A stretch of 64,000 bases of DNA from JACCXE01 sp963718605 (GTDB taxonomy: Bacteria; Actinomycetota; Acidimicrobiia; Acidimicrobiales; JACCXE01). The DNA is taken from positions 3,534,001 through 3,598,000 of the forward strand of contig OY970363.1 of NCBI GenBank assembly GCA_963718605.1, read 5' to 3'. This document shows, one piece after another, positions 15,558 to 23,742 of the stretch. Every line of letters starts with the position of its first letter. Position 1 is the first letter of the stretch. The notes beneath the pieces are model-generated. The model saw only the letters and a program-made list of their open reading frames with translations, searched no databases and had not been told where the DNA came from. A program made the position numbers and the translations under genes.

Positions 15558-15986
15558 ATGAGACGAGGGTCACGTGGCGCGGCCATGGTCGAGTTCGCGA
15601 TTGCGCTGCCCCTATTGCTGATCCTCACGTTGGGCACCATTGACGGGGCCCGCCTTTTTGCGACCTGGAACCGGACCAAAACCGGCGCCCACGAGGGCGC
15701 TACGTACGCGCAGTTCTTTCCGATGCATCAGACCGCGAACGCCGCCGCATGTACGGCGCCCAACAACATCACTGCTCGCGCCCAAAACGAAGGCGCCGAT
15801 TTAGTAGTCACCGTCAGTCCCGCGGTGGCGACGTGTCTGGAACTGACCTCGGGTTCCACGATCCAGCCAGGCCAGATAGTGACCGTGGCCGTCTCCACGA
15901 CCTTCACCTTTGTGTCACCGCTCGCGCGCGTGCTGTGGGGCAACCCCACAATCAAGTCGAACGTGAAAGTCACGGTCCAGGGGTGA
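15558..15986 (+). CDS. tadE: TadE-like pseudopilin
   Basis: A 142-residue protein with the TadE signature at its N-terminus: RGAAMVEFAIALPLLLILTL, i.e. a short basic leader, a G/A processing region, E at +5-type position and a hydrophobic helix. The remaining 100 residues form a small extracellular beta-rich domain with two cysteines (AACTAPNN and ATCLELTSG) that may be disulfide-bonded. TadE/TadF/TadG are minor pseudopilins or adhesin-like parts of the Tad pilus. The stop overlaps the GTG of the next gene (GTGA at 15983-15986). It is divergent from cpaB. Confidence 0.88.
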   Translation: MRRGSRGAAMVEFAIALPLLLILTLGTIDGARLFATWNRTKTGAHEGATYAQFFPMHQTANAAACTAPNNITARAQNEGADLVVTVSPAVATCLELTSGSTIQPGQIVTVAVSTTFTFVSPLARVLWGNPTIKSNVKVTVQG

Positions 15987-17248
15987 GGCTCCGTGGTTCC
16001 CGTGGCGTCGTGGCCGTTGAACTCGCGATCGTGGCCCCGCTGCTCATTCTCTTCTTGATCGGCGCGGCCCAAGTCGGCCTCGTTGTCGTCGGTAACAACG
16101 TCGGCTCGGCGGCCGCGCGTGACGGCGCCCGAGTCGCGGCGATCCGGTACGAGTGCGCCGATAACCACCTGAGTACGCGCTGCACCGCGAACCCGAGCAC
16201 CGACTACGGCGTGATCAAGGCTGCGGTAATGCAGCGGCTCAACGGTTTGGTGAAGACGGGAACCGTCACGGTCGGCATTGTCTGCCGCCGCGGGAGCGCC
16301 TCGGGTGCGGTGATCTCGTGTGAAAAAGGCACGGTCGCGCTCGATCAGGACATCATCGAAGTCACGGTGCGATGGCGACACATCGGGGCAACGCCGTTCG
16401 TGGCCGACAACTTGCACACCGCGGTCGCGCGATCGACGATCGTCGGCCGACCAGACCTGGCCAGCCTGGTGCCGGAACCGGATCCGATTCCACCGCACCT
16501 GGTGCCACCGATCCTCGCCACCGACGCGAACGTCGACGGAACGCTCGACACGCTGACCCTGCTCTTCGACGAGGACATCAAGCAGACCGTTGCCGCTTCC
16601 GCGTTCACGATCGCAAACAGCCCCACGGGTTCGAACGCTCTCGCCTCGGCGACCGTGTCGGCCCGCACCGTGACGTTGAAGCTCGCGGGCTCGACCGTGA
16701 ACACCGCACCAGGCGCGATGACCGTTGCGCTCACGGCGTCGGCGACCGGCGTCCTCGACATCTTCGACAACCAGGCCGCGTTCGCAGCCACTACAACCGC
16801 CGACCGCGCGAGTCCTGTCCTGGTGGGGCTAACCGACACCGACGGCGCCACCAACGGCCGCATGGGCGCGCTCGACACCTTGACGTTCACGTTTAGCGAG
16901 CCGATCGGCACGTCGCTCGGCCTGACGACGGTGACGGAAACAGACCCCAACGGCGCAGGGAACGACTCACTCAGCATCGCGGGCGTCACCGCGGGGGCGC
17001 AGCTGACGAACTCGGATCTGTACAACACGTCAAACAACTCGTCGCTGGCCGTCTCGGCACTGGTCACGAAGTCCGGCAACACCGTGGTCGTCACCATCGT
17101 CTCGCCGCTGCTCTGCACCCCGCTGATCTGTACCGGGCTCGGCACTGGCGCGGACTCGAGCCCGTTCTCGATCACGCCGACAACGACCTTGATCGACAGC
17201 GCGGGCAACGCCGCCACTGGCAGCCGCACCATCTCGAACGTCTTCTAG
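15983..17248 (+). CDS. TadE-type pseudopilin fused to Ig-like surface repeats
   Basis: A 421-residue protein. The N-terminus VVAVELAIVAPLLILFLIGA is a TadE-like leader and helix, followed by about 130 residues of TadE/G-like extracellular domain with cysteines. From about residue 175 come two units of a repeat: LATDANVDGTLDTLTLLFDEDI and, about 110 residues later, LTDTDGATNGRMGALDTLTFTFSEPI (shown split: D-rich turn, then LDTLT-x-x-F). These resemble bacterial Ig-like/SwmB-type cell-surface modules with calcium-binding-like Asp turns. TadE proteins normally lack such a tail, so this is a candidate pilus-tip or pilus-associated adhesin. GTG 15983 is coupled to the tadE stop; frames opening further upstream lie within tadE and are rejected. 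Confidence 0.85.
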   Translation: MRLRGSRGVVAVELAIVAPLLILFLIGAAQVGLVVVGNNVGSAAARDGARVAAIRYECADNHLSTRCTANPSTDYGVIKAAVMQRLNGLVKTGTVTVGIVCRRGSASGAVISCEKGTVALDQDIIEVTVRWRHIGATPFVADNLHTAVARSTIVGRPDLASLVPEPDPIPPHLVPPILATDANVDGTLDTLTLLFDEDIKQTVAASAFTIANSPTGSNALASATVSARTVTLKLAGSTVNTAPGAMTVALTASATGVLDIFDNQAAFAATTTADRASPVLVGLTDTDGATNGRMGALDTLTFTFSEPIGTSLGLTTVTETDPNGAGNDSLSIAGVTAGAQLTNSDLYNTSNNSSLAVSALVTKSGNTVVVTIVSPLLCTPLICTGLGTGADSSPFSITPTTTLIDSAGNAATGSRTISNVF

Positions 17249-17257
17249 GAGGACAAC

Positions 17258-18277
17258 ATGAAACGAATCTTTCGCGCTCGCAGTGAACGAGGGGCGGCAT
17301 TGGTTCTCGTCGCAGTCAGCATGGTCGCAATGATTTCGGTGATTGGCGTCGTCGTCGACGGCAGCAACGCCTACTCCCAACGGCGCCAGATGCAGAACGC
17401 GGCCGACTCCGCTGCTCTCGCAGGCGCACGCGCCCTGGACCGCATGGCGGTCGGCGGTGAGGCCGCAGTTTGGACCGCAGTCCTCGCCAGCGCAGTGTCG
17501 AACGGCGCGCTGGCGTCGCTCGTTCAGTGCCACCTCACCGACGAGGTTCTGACCGTGGTAACCGCCTGCCCCATCACCAACACCTCGCAGGCGGTGGCCT
17601 TGAAAGCCCAGGTGACCGCGGTCCAGGTGACCGTCGGTTCGGTGACGAACACGTCCTTCATCCGCGTGGTCGGTACGAAGAATTTCACGGCGCACGCCAA
17701 CGCGACCGCGCAGATCGAAGGCCTTCGTTCGGGCAACTCACCATTCGTGCTGTGCGGCACCGGCGATACGGACCCCCGGTCGCTGGGCGACGGTCAAGAT
17801 GTACCGATCATCATGCCGGACAACTCGATGAACTACGGCCAGTATGCGCCCGCCATCCCTTCGGCGATTGGTCAGACCTACGAACTGCAGGACCCAACCA
17901 CCATCGGCTGCGGTCAAGGCAACGCGTTCAAGGGTCTGTCCGAGAACGCCACGACGAGTTACCCCACGCCCGGAGTGTGGGATCTACTGAACGGCGACCA
18001 CGGCATCAACGTGTCGAAGTCGGTTATCGGGGGGAATAACGCCTGCACGAACGGAGTCGTGAACGGCTGCGTTCTCGCGATCCCCTTGTGCCACGCCGCG
18101 ACGCCACCCGTCGCGTTCGAGCTCTACTGCGAACGCTTCGGTGCCTTCCAGATCGTGGACACCGGCGGCAGTTCGCGCTTGGGCGGCATATTGCTCGGCA
18201 ATGTGATCGCGACCGGTGGACAAGGCGGTGGCAAGCCGCAGGACGGCGAGTTGCGAGTGATCAAGCTGAGCTCGTAG
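17258..18277 (+). CDS. tadG: TadG-like pilus protein
   Basis: A 339-residue protein starting with SERGAALVLVAVSMVAMISV and then VDGSNAYSQRRQMQNAADSA, the standard N-terminal TadG/Flp-assembly motif (membrane helix followed by the Q-x-AADAAALAGA-type stretch, here NAADSAALAGARAL). The rest is a secreted, cysteine-containing domain of about 250 residues without a recognisable VWA, unlike many TadG proteins; the VWA is instead on the TadB fusion. A strong AGGAGG ribosome site lies before ATG 17258, nine bases after the Ig-bearing gene. It converges with rpsA. Confidence 0.88.
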   Translation: MKRIFRARSERGAALVLVAVSMVAMISVIGVVVDGSNAYSQRRQMQNAADSAALAGARALDRMAVGGEAAVWTAVLASAVSNGALASLVQCHLTDEVLTVVTACPITNTSQAVALKAQVTAVQVTVGSVTNTSFIRVVGTKNFTAHANATAQIEGLRSGNSPFVLCGTGDTDPRSLGDGQDVPIIMPDNSMNYGQYAPAIPSAIGQTYELQDPTTIGCGQGNAFKGLSENATTSYPTPGVWDLLNGDHGINVSKSVIGGNNACTNGVVNGCVLAIPLCHAATPPVAFELYCERFGAFQIVDTGGSSRLGGILLGNVIATGGQGGGKPQDGELRVIKLSS

Positions 18278-18287
18278 CTCCTGCGGT

Positions 18288-19604
18288 TTACTCCGCGGGA
18301 GCAGCAGGCTCGGCTTCCGCTTCGGCCGCGGGTGCGGCGTCACCGGCAGCCGGCACCGCAGCCAGATCGGCCCACGCCGCTTGGCTGTCGTTGTCGGGCT
18401 CGAACTCGGCCGAGAAGTCGACACCGATGTAGTTGCCGGCGTCGTCGTACGCGTGATCACCGAAGTGCTCGCGGTACTCGGCGGCAACTTCGCCACCCTC
18501 AGCGGCCTGCTTGATCGACAAGCTGATGCGGCGGCGCTGGAGGTCGATGTCGATGATCTTGACCCACAATTCGTCGCCCGGCGTGACCACCTGGTCGGGC
18601 AGGTCGACGTGGTGCACGGCCATTTCCGAGATGTGCACGAGGCCTTCGATGCCCTCGCCCACCTGCACGAAGCCGCCGAACGGCACCAGCTTGGTGACCC
18701 GTCCGTAGACGAGTTCGCCAACTTTGTGCGCCGACGCGAACTCTTGCCACGGATCTTGCTGCGTGGCCTTGAGCGACAGGCTGATGCGCTCGCGGGACAG
18801 GTCGACTTCGAGTACCTGCACGGTGATCTCGTCGCCGACGGCCACAACCGAACCGGGATGGTCGACGTGCTTCCACGACAGCTCGGACACGTGGACGAGG
18901 CCGTCCATGCCGCCGAGGTCGACGAATGCACCGAAGTTGACGACGCTCGACACCACACCGGTGCGAACTTCGCCCGGCTTGAGGTTGAAGAGGAACTCTT
19001 CGCGCTGTTCCTTCTGCGTCTCCTCGAGCCACGCACGGCGGGACAGGACCACGTTGTTGCGGTTCTTGTCCAGCTCGATGATCTTGGCCTGAATGATCTT
19101 GCCGACGTAGGGCTGCAGGTCGCGCACCCGGCGGAGTTCCACCAGCGATGCGGGCAGGAAGCCACGGAGGCCGATGTCGAGGATGAGGCCACCCTTGACG
19201 ACTTCGATCACTGGGCCTTCGACGATGCCGTCGTCTTCCTTGATCTTTTCGATGTCGCCCCACGCCCGCTCGTACTGCGCGCGCTTCTTGGACAGCACGA
19301 GGCGGCCTTCTTTGTCTTCCTTTTGGAGGACGAGCGCTTCGATCTCTTGGCCGAGGCTGACGATTTCCGACGGGTTGACGTCGTGGCGGATGGACAGCTC
19401 ACGACTAGGGATCACACCCTCGGACTTGAATCCGATGTCGAGCAGGACTTCGTCCTTGTCGACTTTGACCACGGTGCCGGTGACCAGATCGCCGTCTTCG
19501 AACTCGACGATTGTGGCGGCCATGGCGTCCTCAAGGGAGATGCCCTCGAGGTCGTTCAGCGTGATGACTTTTGGTACGTACTCGTCCTGCAGTGTGTCTG
19601 ACAT
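18288..19604 (-). CDS. rpsA: 30S ribosomal protein S1
   Basis: A 438-residue S1 protein with four tandem S1 RNA-binding domains (about residues 33-103, 118-190, 203-272 and 288-358) and an acidic, Ala/Glu/Pro-rich C-terminal tail. Landmarks include GDLVTGTVVKVDKDEVLLDI, GAFVDLGGMDGLVHVSELSW and VGEGIEGLVHISEMA. Four rather than six domains is normal for actinobacteria. The ATG at 19604 has no Shine-Dalgarno sequence (CCTACCTACCT precedes it) and a hairpin lies upstream, as in rpsA leaders known for self-regulation. Its position near polA and pdtaR matches the mycobacterial arrangement. Confidence 0.97.
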   Translation of the reverse strand: MSDTLQDEYVPKVITLNDLEGISLEDAMAATIVEFEDGDLVTGTVVKVDKDEVLLDIGFKSEGVIPSRELSIRHDVNPSEIVSLGQEIEALVLQKEDKEGRLVLSKKRAQYERAWGDIEKIKEDDGIVEGPVIEVVKGGLILDIGLRGFLPASLVELRRVRDLQPYVGKIIQAKIIELDKNRNNVVLSRRAWLEETQKEQREEFLFNLKPGEVRTGVVSSVVNFGAFVDLGGMDGLVHVSELSWKHVDHPGSVVAVGDEITVQVLEVDLSRERISLSLKATQQDPWQEFASAHKVGELVYGRVTKLVPFGGFVQVGEGIEGLVHISEMAVHHVDLPDQVVTPGDELWVKIIDIDLQRRRISLSIKQAAEGGEVAAEYREHFGDHAYDDAGNYIGVDFSAEFEPDNDSQAAWADLAAVPAAGDAAPAAEAEAEPAAPAE

Positions 19605-19629
19605 AGGTAGGTAGGGGTGGCTTTCCGGA

Positions 19630-19669
19630 CAGGCCTGCGTGAAACCAAAACGGCTGAAATGCAGGCCTG
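19630..19669 (-). promoter_or_regulatory. Stem-loop in rpsA leader
   Basis: CAGGCCTGC at 19630-19638 pairs with GCAGGCCTG at 19661-19669, a perfect 9-bp stem with a 22-base A-rich loop, located 26 bases before the rpsA ATG. With no ribosome site present, this hairpin is a candidate site for S1 autoregulation. No alignment of other leaders was possible. Confidence 0.45.
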
Positions 19670-19678
19670 ACGATTGTA

Positions 19679-19698
19679 CTAGCTCGGCGCCGAGCTAG
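19679..19698 (-). terminator. 20-bp perfect palindrome between surface-protein gene and rpsA
   Basis: CTAGCTCGGCGCCGAGCTAG is a perfect 20-base palindrome lying 13 bases after the stop of the 19712-20713 gene and 75 bases before rpsA. As RNA it can form an 8-bp hairpin with a 4-base loop, so it may terminate or attenuate readthrough. As DNA it could bind a dimeric protein. No U-run follows. Confidence 0.45.
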
Positions 19699-19711
19699 CT
19701 AAAGGGGCTGC

Positions 19712-20713
19712 CTACCGGAAGAAGTGGCCCTCAGGGCGCTTGCCCCGAGCCGCCGTGAACAGTCCACCGAGCACGATCAACGCGACACCGGCCAGCAACT
19801 CGAGCGTGGTGGTCTGGCTGTCGTTGCCGGTCCGCACGATCGTGGCCTTCAGCGTGGTCGCGGTGCGTTGCGTCGTGGCGGTCGAAACGGCGGTCGTGGT
19901 TGTCGCAGCGGGCGCAGCCGTGGTCGAGGTGGACACCACGGTTGTGGTGGTCGTCGCGCCCGGCTGCGCCGGGTCTGTGATCACGACATCGGCGATCGAG
20001 TAGGTCGTGGTGCTTTGCGCGTAGTTGTAGAAGCCAAACCGACCGCCGATGGGGAACGAACCGTTCGCATTGAAAACCGGCGTCGCCACGGACGTGATCG
20101 TGTTGATCTTCTCGACCGTGATGTTGGTTGGGCTGTAGGTGACGCGCAGGCGGTTCACGACATCAGGCGACCAGCCCTTGCCGGCGCCGAAGTCGGTGGC
20201 GATTACGGAGCAGCCCGTCCCGGCCGCGTGCGTCCAGAAGCAAGGCAACTGGTCGGTGGTGCTGCGGACGTTGAAGTTGCCGTTCACCCGCATCAGGCTC
20301 AGGCCTTCGTTCGCGCCGCCCGGCTCGGTGGTGCGCTTCCAGTCCAGCAACACGAAGTTGTTGATGCAGTCCGCGGTGGCGCAGTTCGGCTCGTTGCTCG
20401 GCTGCAGGTAACCGAGGAGCACGCCGATGTAGTCGTCGTCGGCGCCGTTCGGTGTGATGTCAACGGTGAACGAGCCGGCGTTCATCGTCTTGGTGCCCAC
20501 GAAGTAGGTAGGCGCGCCGCTCTGGCTCTGGGTGACGCTCTGCCCGTTGCCAGCGACCTGCCAGCTGCCGGCGGTGGACGCGCCCTGCTGCGTCCAACCG
20601 GCGAGGGACTCGACGGCGGCTTGCGCGGACGGCCCGAACACGGCCAAAGCGAGAAGTAAGGCGCCAACCGACACACACATAACGCCCACACGGGCGCGGA
20701 AAGACCGCTGCAT
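19712..20713 (-). CDS. Secreted, membrane-anchored lectin-like surface protein
   Basis: A 333-residue exported protein. Residues 1-32 form a signal peptide ending in AQA. About 35-245 is a beta-rich domain (LAGWTQQGASTAGSWQVAG; DDDYIGVLLGY; FVLLDWKRT) that resembles the thrombospondin C-terminal / concanavalin-like sandwich with Asp-rich calcium-type loops; four cysteines lie in two pairs. It is followed by a Thr/Ala-rich linker of about 50 residues and a C-terminal helix with basic tail (LAGVALIVLGGLFTAARGKR). No LPxTG motif is seen, so it is held by the helix. A role in surface binding is inferred. It starts ten bases after the methyltransferase stop. Confidence 0.7.
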   Translation of the reverse strand: MQRSFRARVGVMCVSVGALLLALAVFGPSAQAAVESLAGWTQQGASTAGSWQVAGNGQSVTQSQSGAPTYFVGTKTMNAGSFTVDITPNGADDDYIGVLLGYLQPSNEPNCATADCINNFVLLDWKRTTEPGGANEGLSLMRVNGNFNVRSTTDQLPCFWTHAAGTGCSVIATDFGAGKGWSPDVVNRLRVTYSPTNITVEKINTITSVATPVFNANGSFPIGGRFGFYNYAQSTTTYSIADVVITDPAQPGATTTTTVVSTSTTAAPAATTTTAVSTATTQRTATTLKATIVRTGNDSQTTTLELLAGVALIVLGGLFTAARGKRPEGHFFR

Positions 20714-20723
20714 GGGCGGGAGG

Positions 20724-21443
20724 TTACTTACGGACGGGCGATTTATGAACGATTGTCAACCACTCGGGATGGGTGAGGTCCGGCGGATTCGTGTTGTACG
20801 CGCCGGGCGTCACCGACCAGATCGCGTCAACCGACAGGCCGACCGCCCCGCAAAGGAGCCGCAACTCGCGCGGCGTGAACACACTCGTGTGGAGGTGGGC
20901 TGGCAGCGCGACGCCATCGGGGTCGCGTACCTCGGTGATCTCCGTGTTGACGCCGCTGGTGGCGTCGAAGGTGTCGGTGTCCTCCAAATGCTGGAGGAGG
21001 AAGTACGCCGAGAACGCGGAGAACGCGGCCCGTCCCCCGGGTTTGAGCGCGCGGGCGATGCCGGCGAGCACAGACCCATCTTCGTCACCCACGAGCCCGA
21101 ACCCGCCTTGGCAGAGCGAGATCACCGCGTCGAACTCGTCGACGTAGGGCAACGCGCGCGCGTCCTGACGAACGAAACACGCCCCGCCGGGCGCGTTGGC
21201 ATTGGCGATGTCCACGAAGCGCTGTGAGATGTCGACGCCCACGACGTTGATGCCGCGCTCGGCCAACGCGTGCGCGTGGCGGCCCGGGCCGCAACCGACG
21301 TCCAGCAAGCGCTCCCCTGCTTGCAAGCCGAGATGCTCGACGATGAAGTCGACTTCGTTCTCGGTGCCCTTTGTGAACGAGTAGCGCAGATACGCGTCGC
21401 CCATGTGCTCAGCGAGTGGCTCGAACCAGTGATCCTCAGTCAT
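20724..21443 (-). CDS. Class I SAM-dependent methyltransferase
   Basis: A 239-residue methyltransferase. Motif I is RLLDVGCGPGRHAHAL at about residues 44-59, followed by VVGVDIS (motif II acidic residue), a DARALPY segment (motif III region) and the post-motif LKPGGRAAFSAF. These belong to the methyltransferase-25/11 group that acts on small molecules. The substrate is unknown. ATG at 21443 overlaps the nucleotidyltransferase stop (ATGA), so the two are coupled and may modify related compounds. Confidence 0.85.
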   Translation of the reverse strand: MTEDHWFEPLAEHMGDAYLRYSFTKGTENEVDFIVEHLGLQAGERLLDVGCGPGRHAHALAERGINVVGVDISQRFVDIANANAPGGACFVRQDARALPYVDEFDAVISLCQGGFGLVGDEDGSVLAGIARALKPGGRAAFSAFSAYFLLQHLEDTDTFDATSGVNTEITEVRDPDGVALPAHLHTSVFTPRELRLLCGAVGLSVDAIWSVTPGAYNTNPPDLTHPEWLTIVHKSPVRK

Positions 21444-22243
21444 TCGGACACAAAGTCCACCGCGACGCCGAGTTGCTCGCGCAGGTTTTTCGCGGCGACA
21501 GCCTCGAAGGCGGACGGCCACGCGCGGCCGTAGCTGGCGAGTAACGCGCGGCTGCGGGTGAGCACTTCCTTCGCGATCGCGAACTCGTAGGCGAGCAGAG
21601 ATTGGAAGGTGGGTTGCGCTGCGGGCAAGTTTGCGATGAGCCACCGCTGCTCTTTGTTCAGCGCGTCGGCCGGACGGCGGCCGTCGATGGGCGCGTCCGC
21701 CTCGGCGAGCAGCACTGTGATCAGGAGACTGAGCGTGTGGCCGAGGCCCATGAAGTGCGTGATGTGTTGGCCGCGCTGCAAGAACTTGATCAGCGGACCG
21801 GCGAGGCCGCGCAGCGACTCGTTTACGGCGTAAGTCACGGCGTCGGGATAGTTGTCGTAGCGACGCCCCGACAGGAAGCCGACCTGCAGACCGGTGGGCA
21901 AGGGCCACTCCGGCGCATTGTCGGCCCAGAACGAGACGTCCAGCGTGAGGCCGTCGGTCGTGACGGCGTTGACGATGAAGGGCGCGAGCGGAGAGTCGGC
22001 GAGCACTGTTGGCGAAATCGCGTCGATGAACGACGCGGATTCGCCAACAACCGACGCGAGATCGGCCTCGCGGACGATCACCTTGAGGTCGAGGTCGCTC
22101 CACTTGTCCGCGGTTTGCGTCGCGATGGACCCGTGCACGTCGACGCGCACGATGCGTTGGTCGGCCGCCGCGGCCTCGACCGCGCGTTCGTACAACGCCG
22201 AGTACCGCTCGTCTACTGCGTCGAAGCCGCCCACGCCCCCCAA
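21440..22243 (-). CDS. Nucleotidyltransferase-fold protein (aminoglycoside adenylyltransferase-like)
   Basis: A 267-residue protein with the polymerase-beta-type motif VHGSIATQTADKWSDLDLKV near residue 37: the GS and the D-x-D pair that binds Mg-nucleotide. A third acidic position may be the D in GLTLDVSFW. The C-terminal half is helical, as in AadA/AadK-like and streptomycin adenylyltransferase proteins. Such genes in environmental actinobacteria are often not resistance genes, so no drug activity is claimed. It sits 21 bases after the peptidase gene and is coupled to the methyltransferase downstream. Confidence 0.7.
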   Translation of the reverse strand: MGGVGGFDAVDERYSALYERAVEAAAADQRIVRVDVHGSIATQTADKWSDLDLKVIVREADLASVVGESASFIDAISPTVLADSPLAPFIVNAVTTDGLTLDVSFWADNAPEWPLPTGLQVGFLSGRRYDNYPDAVTYAVNESLRGLAGPLIKFLQRGQHITHFMGLGHTLSLLITVLLAEADAPIDGRRPADALNKEQRWLIANLPAAQPTFQSLLAYEFAIAKEVLTRSRALLASYGRAWPSAFEAVAAKNLREQLGVAVDFVSE

Positions 22244-22264
22244 CCTACGGCCGACCGCGCGCGG

Positions 22265-23200
22265 CTAGGCGAGTTCGCGCAGGGCGCGCATCCAGTGGGT
22301 GGCCATGGCCGGCCCGCCGTGGCCTTCGTCATCCACGATGACCAACTCGGCGTCGGGCCAGGCCTGCTTCAGTCGCCATGCGTTGTCCAGTGGCCCACTG
22401 ATGTCGAGGCGGCCGTGCACCAGTGCGCCCGGGATGCCAGCGAGTTGTGCGGCGTTGTCGATGATCTCGTCATCCGCGAGCCAACTGTTGTTGCGCCAAC
22501 AATGCGTGACCTGGCGCGCGAAGCCGAGTGCGAACGCCGGGTCGTCGTAGCGCGGGTTTGCCTTGATGATCGGAGTGGTCGCGATGTGCGCCTCTTCCCA
22601 CCGACACCATGCCGCTGCGGCCGCCGCGTTCACCGCCGGGTCGGCGTGCATCATTAGTTCGTTGTATGCGTCGACAAGACGAAGGGGCCGGAGCTCGGCA
22701 GGCACGTGATCGCGGAACGACCGCCACTCCTCGGGAAAGAAGCGACGAACGCCGACCGTGAGCCAATCGATGTCGGCCGCGGTGCCAAGACTTACTGCAC
22801 CGAGCACCAGTGCCCGCACACGCTCGGGGTGCCGTTCGGCGTAGGTAGCGCCGAGCACCGACCCCCAGGACACGCCGAAGACCATCCAAGTGTCGATGCC
22901 AAGGTGTTCGCGCAGTTGCTCGATGTCGGCGAGGTGATGACCCATGTCGATCGCCGACCAGTCGACGCCGTTCTCGCTCGCGTGCGGTGTGCTGCGGCCC
23001 GCGCCGCGCTGGTCGAACAACACGCCTCGATCCGCGTCGGGATCAAAGTTCCGCCGCGCGCCTTCGGTGCATCCAGACCCGGGCCCGCCGTGGAGATACA
23101 CGACCGGCGTGCCCGCAGGGTTACCGACCTGCTCGTAATAGAGGAAGTGGCCGTCGCCGACGTCGAGGCGGCCCTGGTCGAAGGGCGCCTGCGCTAACAC
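22265..23200 (-). CDS. pip: Proline iminopeptidase-type alpha/beta hydrolase
   Basis: A 311-residue alpha/beta hydrolase of the prolyl aminopeptidase family (S33). YLHGGPGSGC forms the oxyanion hole, FDQRGAGRSTPH is the family signature, and FGVSWGSVLG holds the nucleophile Ser (usually GGSWGS). The catalytic Asp is probably in HGRLDISG and the His in DDEGHGG. The enzyme removes N-terminal proline from peptides in the cytoplasm. The start is GTG 23200, overlapping the cupin stop by seven bases. Length and motifs fit the bacterial monomeric form. Confidence 0.9.
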   Translation of the reverse strand: MLAQAPFDQGRLDVGDGHFLYYEQVGNPAGTPVVYLHGGPGSGCTEGARRNFDPDADRGVLFDQRGAGRSTPHASENGVDWSAIDMGHHLADIEQLREHLGIDTWMVFGVSWGSVLGATYAERHPERVRALVLGAVSLGTAADIDWLTVGVRRFFPEEWRSFRDHVPAELRPLRLVDAYNELMMHADPAVNAAAAAAWCRWEEAHIATTPIIKANPRYDDPAFALGFARQVTHCWRNNSWLADDEIIDNAAQLAGIPGALVHGRLDISGPLDNAWRLKQAWPDAELVIVDDEGHGGPAMATHWMRALRELA

Positions 23201-23733
23201 CCTGGGCGAAAGCCGCCGGGACCGATGACCTTGTTATCGTCGTAGGGCTGTTCCGTGAAGTCGGGATCCACCCACATGCTGCGCTCGGCGCGCGCACCAA
23301 CGAGGTCACCTCCATAGACGTGAATCGCGGCAAGCGAGCTGTGCTCGAGCGGATTCCGAATGGAGTGGATCGTGTCGTCACCCATGGCCAACGAGTCAGA
23401 CGTCTTGACTGACCGCGCGCCGCTTTCAACCAGCCCCGAATCGCGCCGGCGAAAAAACTCGTTGTCCTCCTGCCCGCCGATAATTCCGACCAGGGCCCAC
23501 ATGCGGTGATCGTGCGGAGGCGTTTTTGGGAGACCGGGCGGAACGACGACGCTGATGATCGTCAGCTCGTCGCTTCGGTGCAGCAAGGCGACGCCCGGGT
23601 CGAGCTTGATCGTGGCTGTGATTTCGTCGGGGGTCGCAATGATGCGATCGAGGTGTTCCTTGATCGCCAGCATTGGCTGCGACTCCGCGAGCGAAGCACG
23701 GCACTGATTCACGAACTCGTCAAGATCGAACAT
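23194..23733 (-). CDS. Cupin-fold, cysteine-dioxygenase-like metalloprotein
   Basis: A 179-residue protein with one cupin barrel. TPPHDHRMWALVGIIGGQEDNEFF supplies two His and an acidic residue (shown only as motif: HDH-x-MW, then GQE), and TIHSIRNP supplies a further His. This set resembles the COG5553 group of predicted metal enzymes related to thiol dioxygenases. The substrate is unknown. It lies nine bases downstream of polA and overlaps the peptidase gene, so it is probably cotranscribed with both. Confidence 0.7.
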   Translation of the reverse strand: MFDLDEFVNQCRASLAESQPMLAIKEHLDRIIATPDEITATIKLDPGVALLHRSDELTIISVVVPPGLPKTPPHDHRMWALVGIIGGQEDNEFFRRRDSGLVESGARSVKTSDSLAMGDDTIHSIRNPLEHSSLAAIHVYGGDLVGARAERSMWVDPDFTEQPYDDNKVIGPGGFRPGC

Positions 23734-23742
23734 GCGGTCCTC

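Noticed and set aside
18381..19601. A 406-codon plus-strand frame opposite rpsA
   Set aside because: Antisense to a certain ribosomal protein gene; very acidic, low-complexity product.
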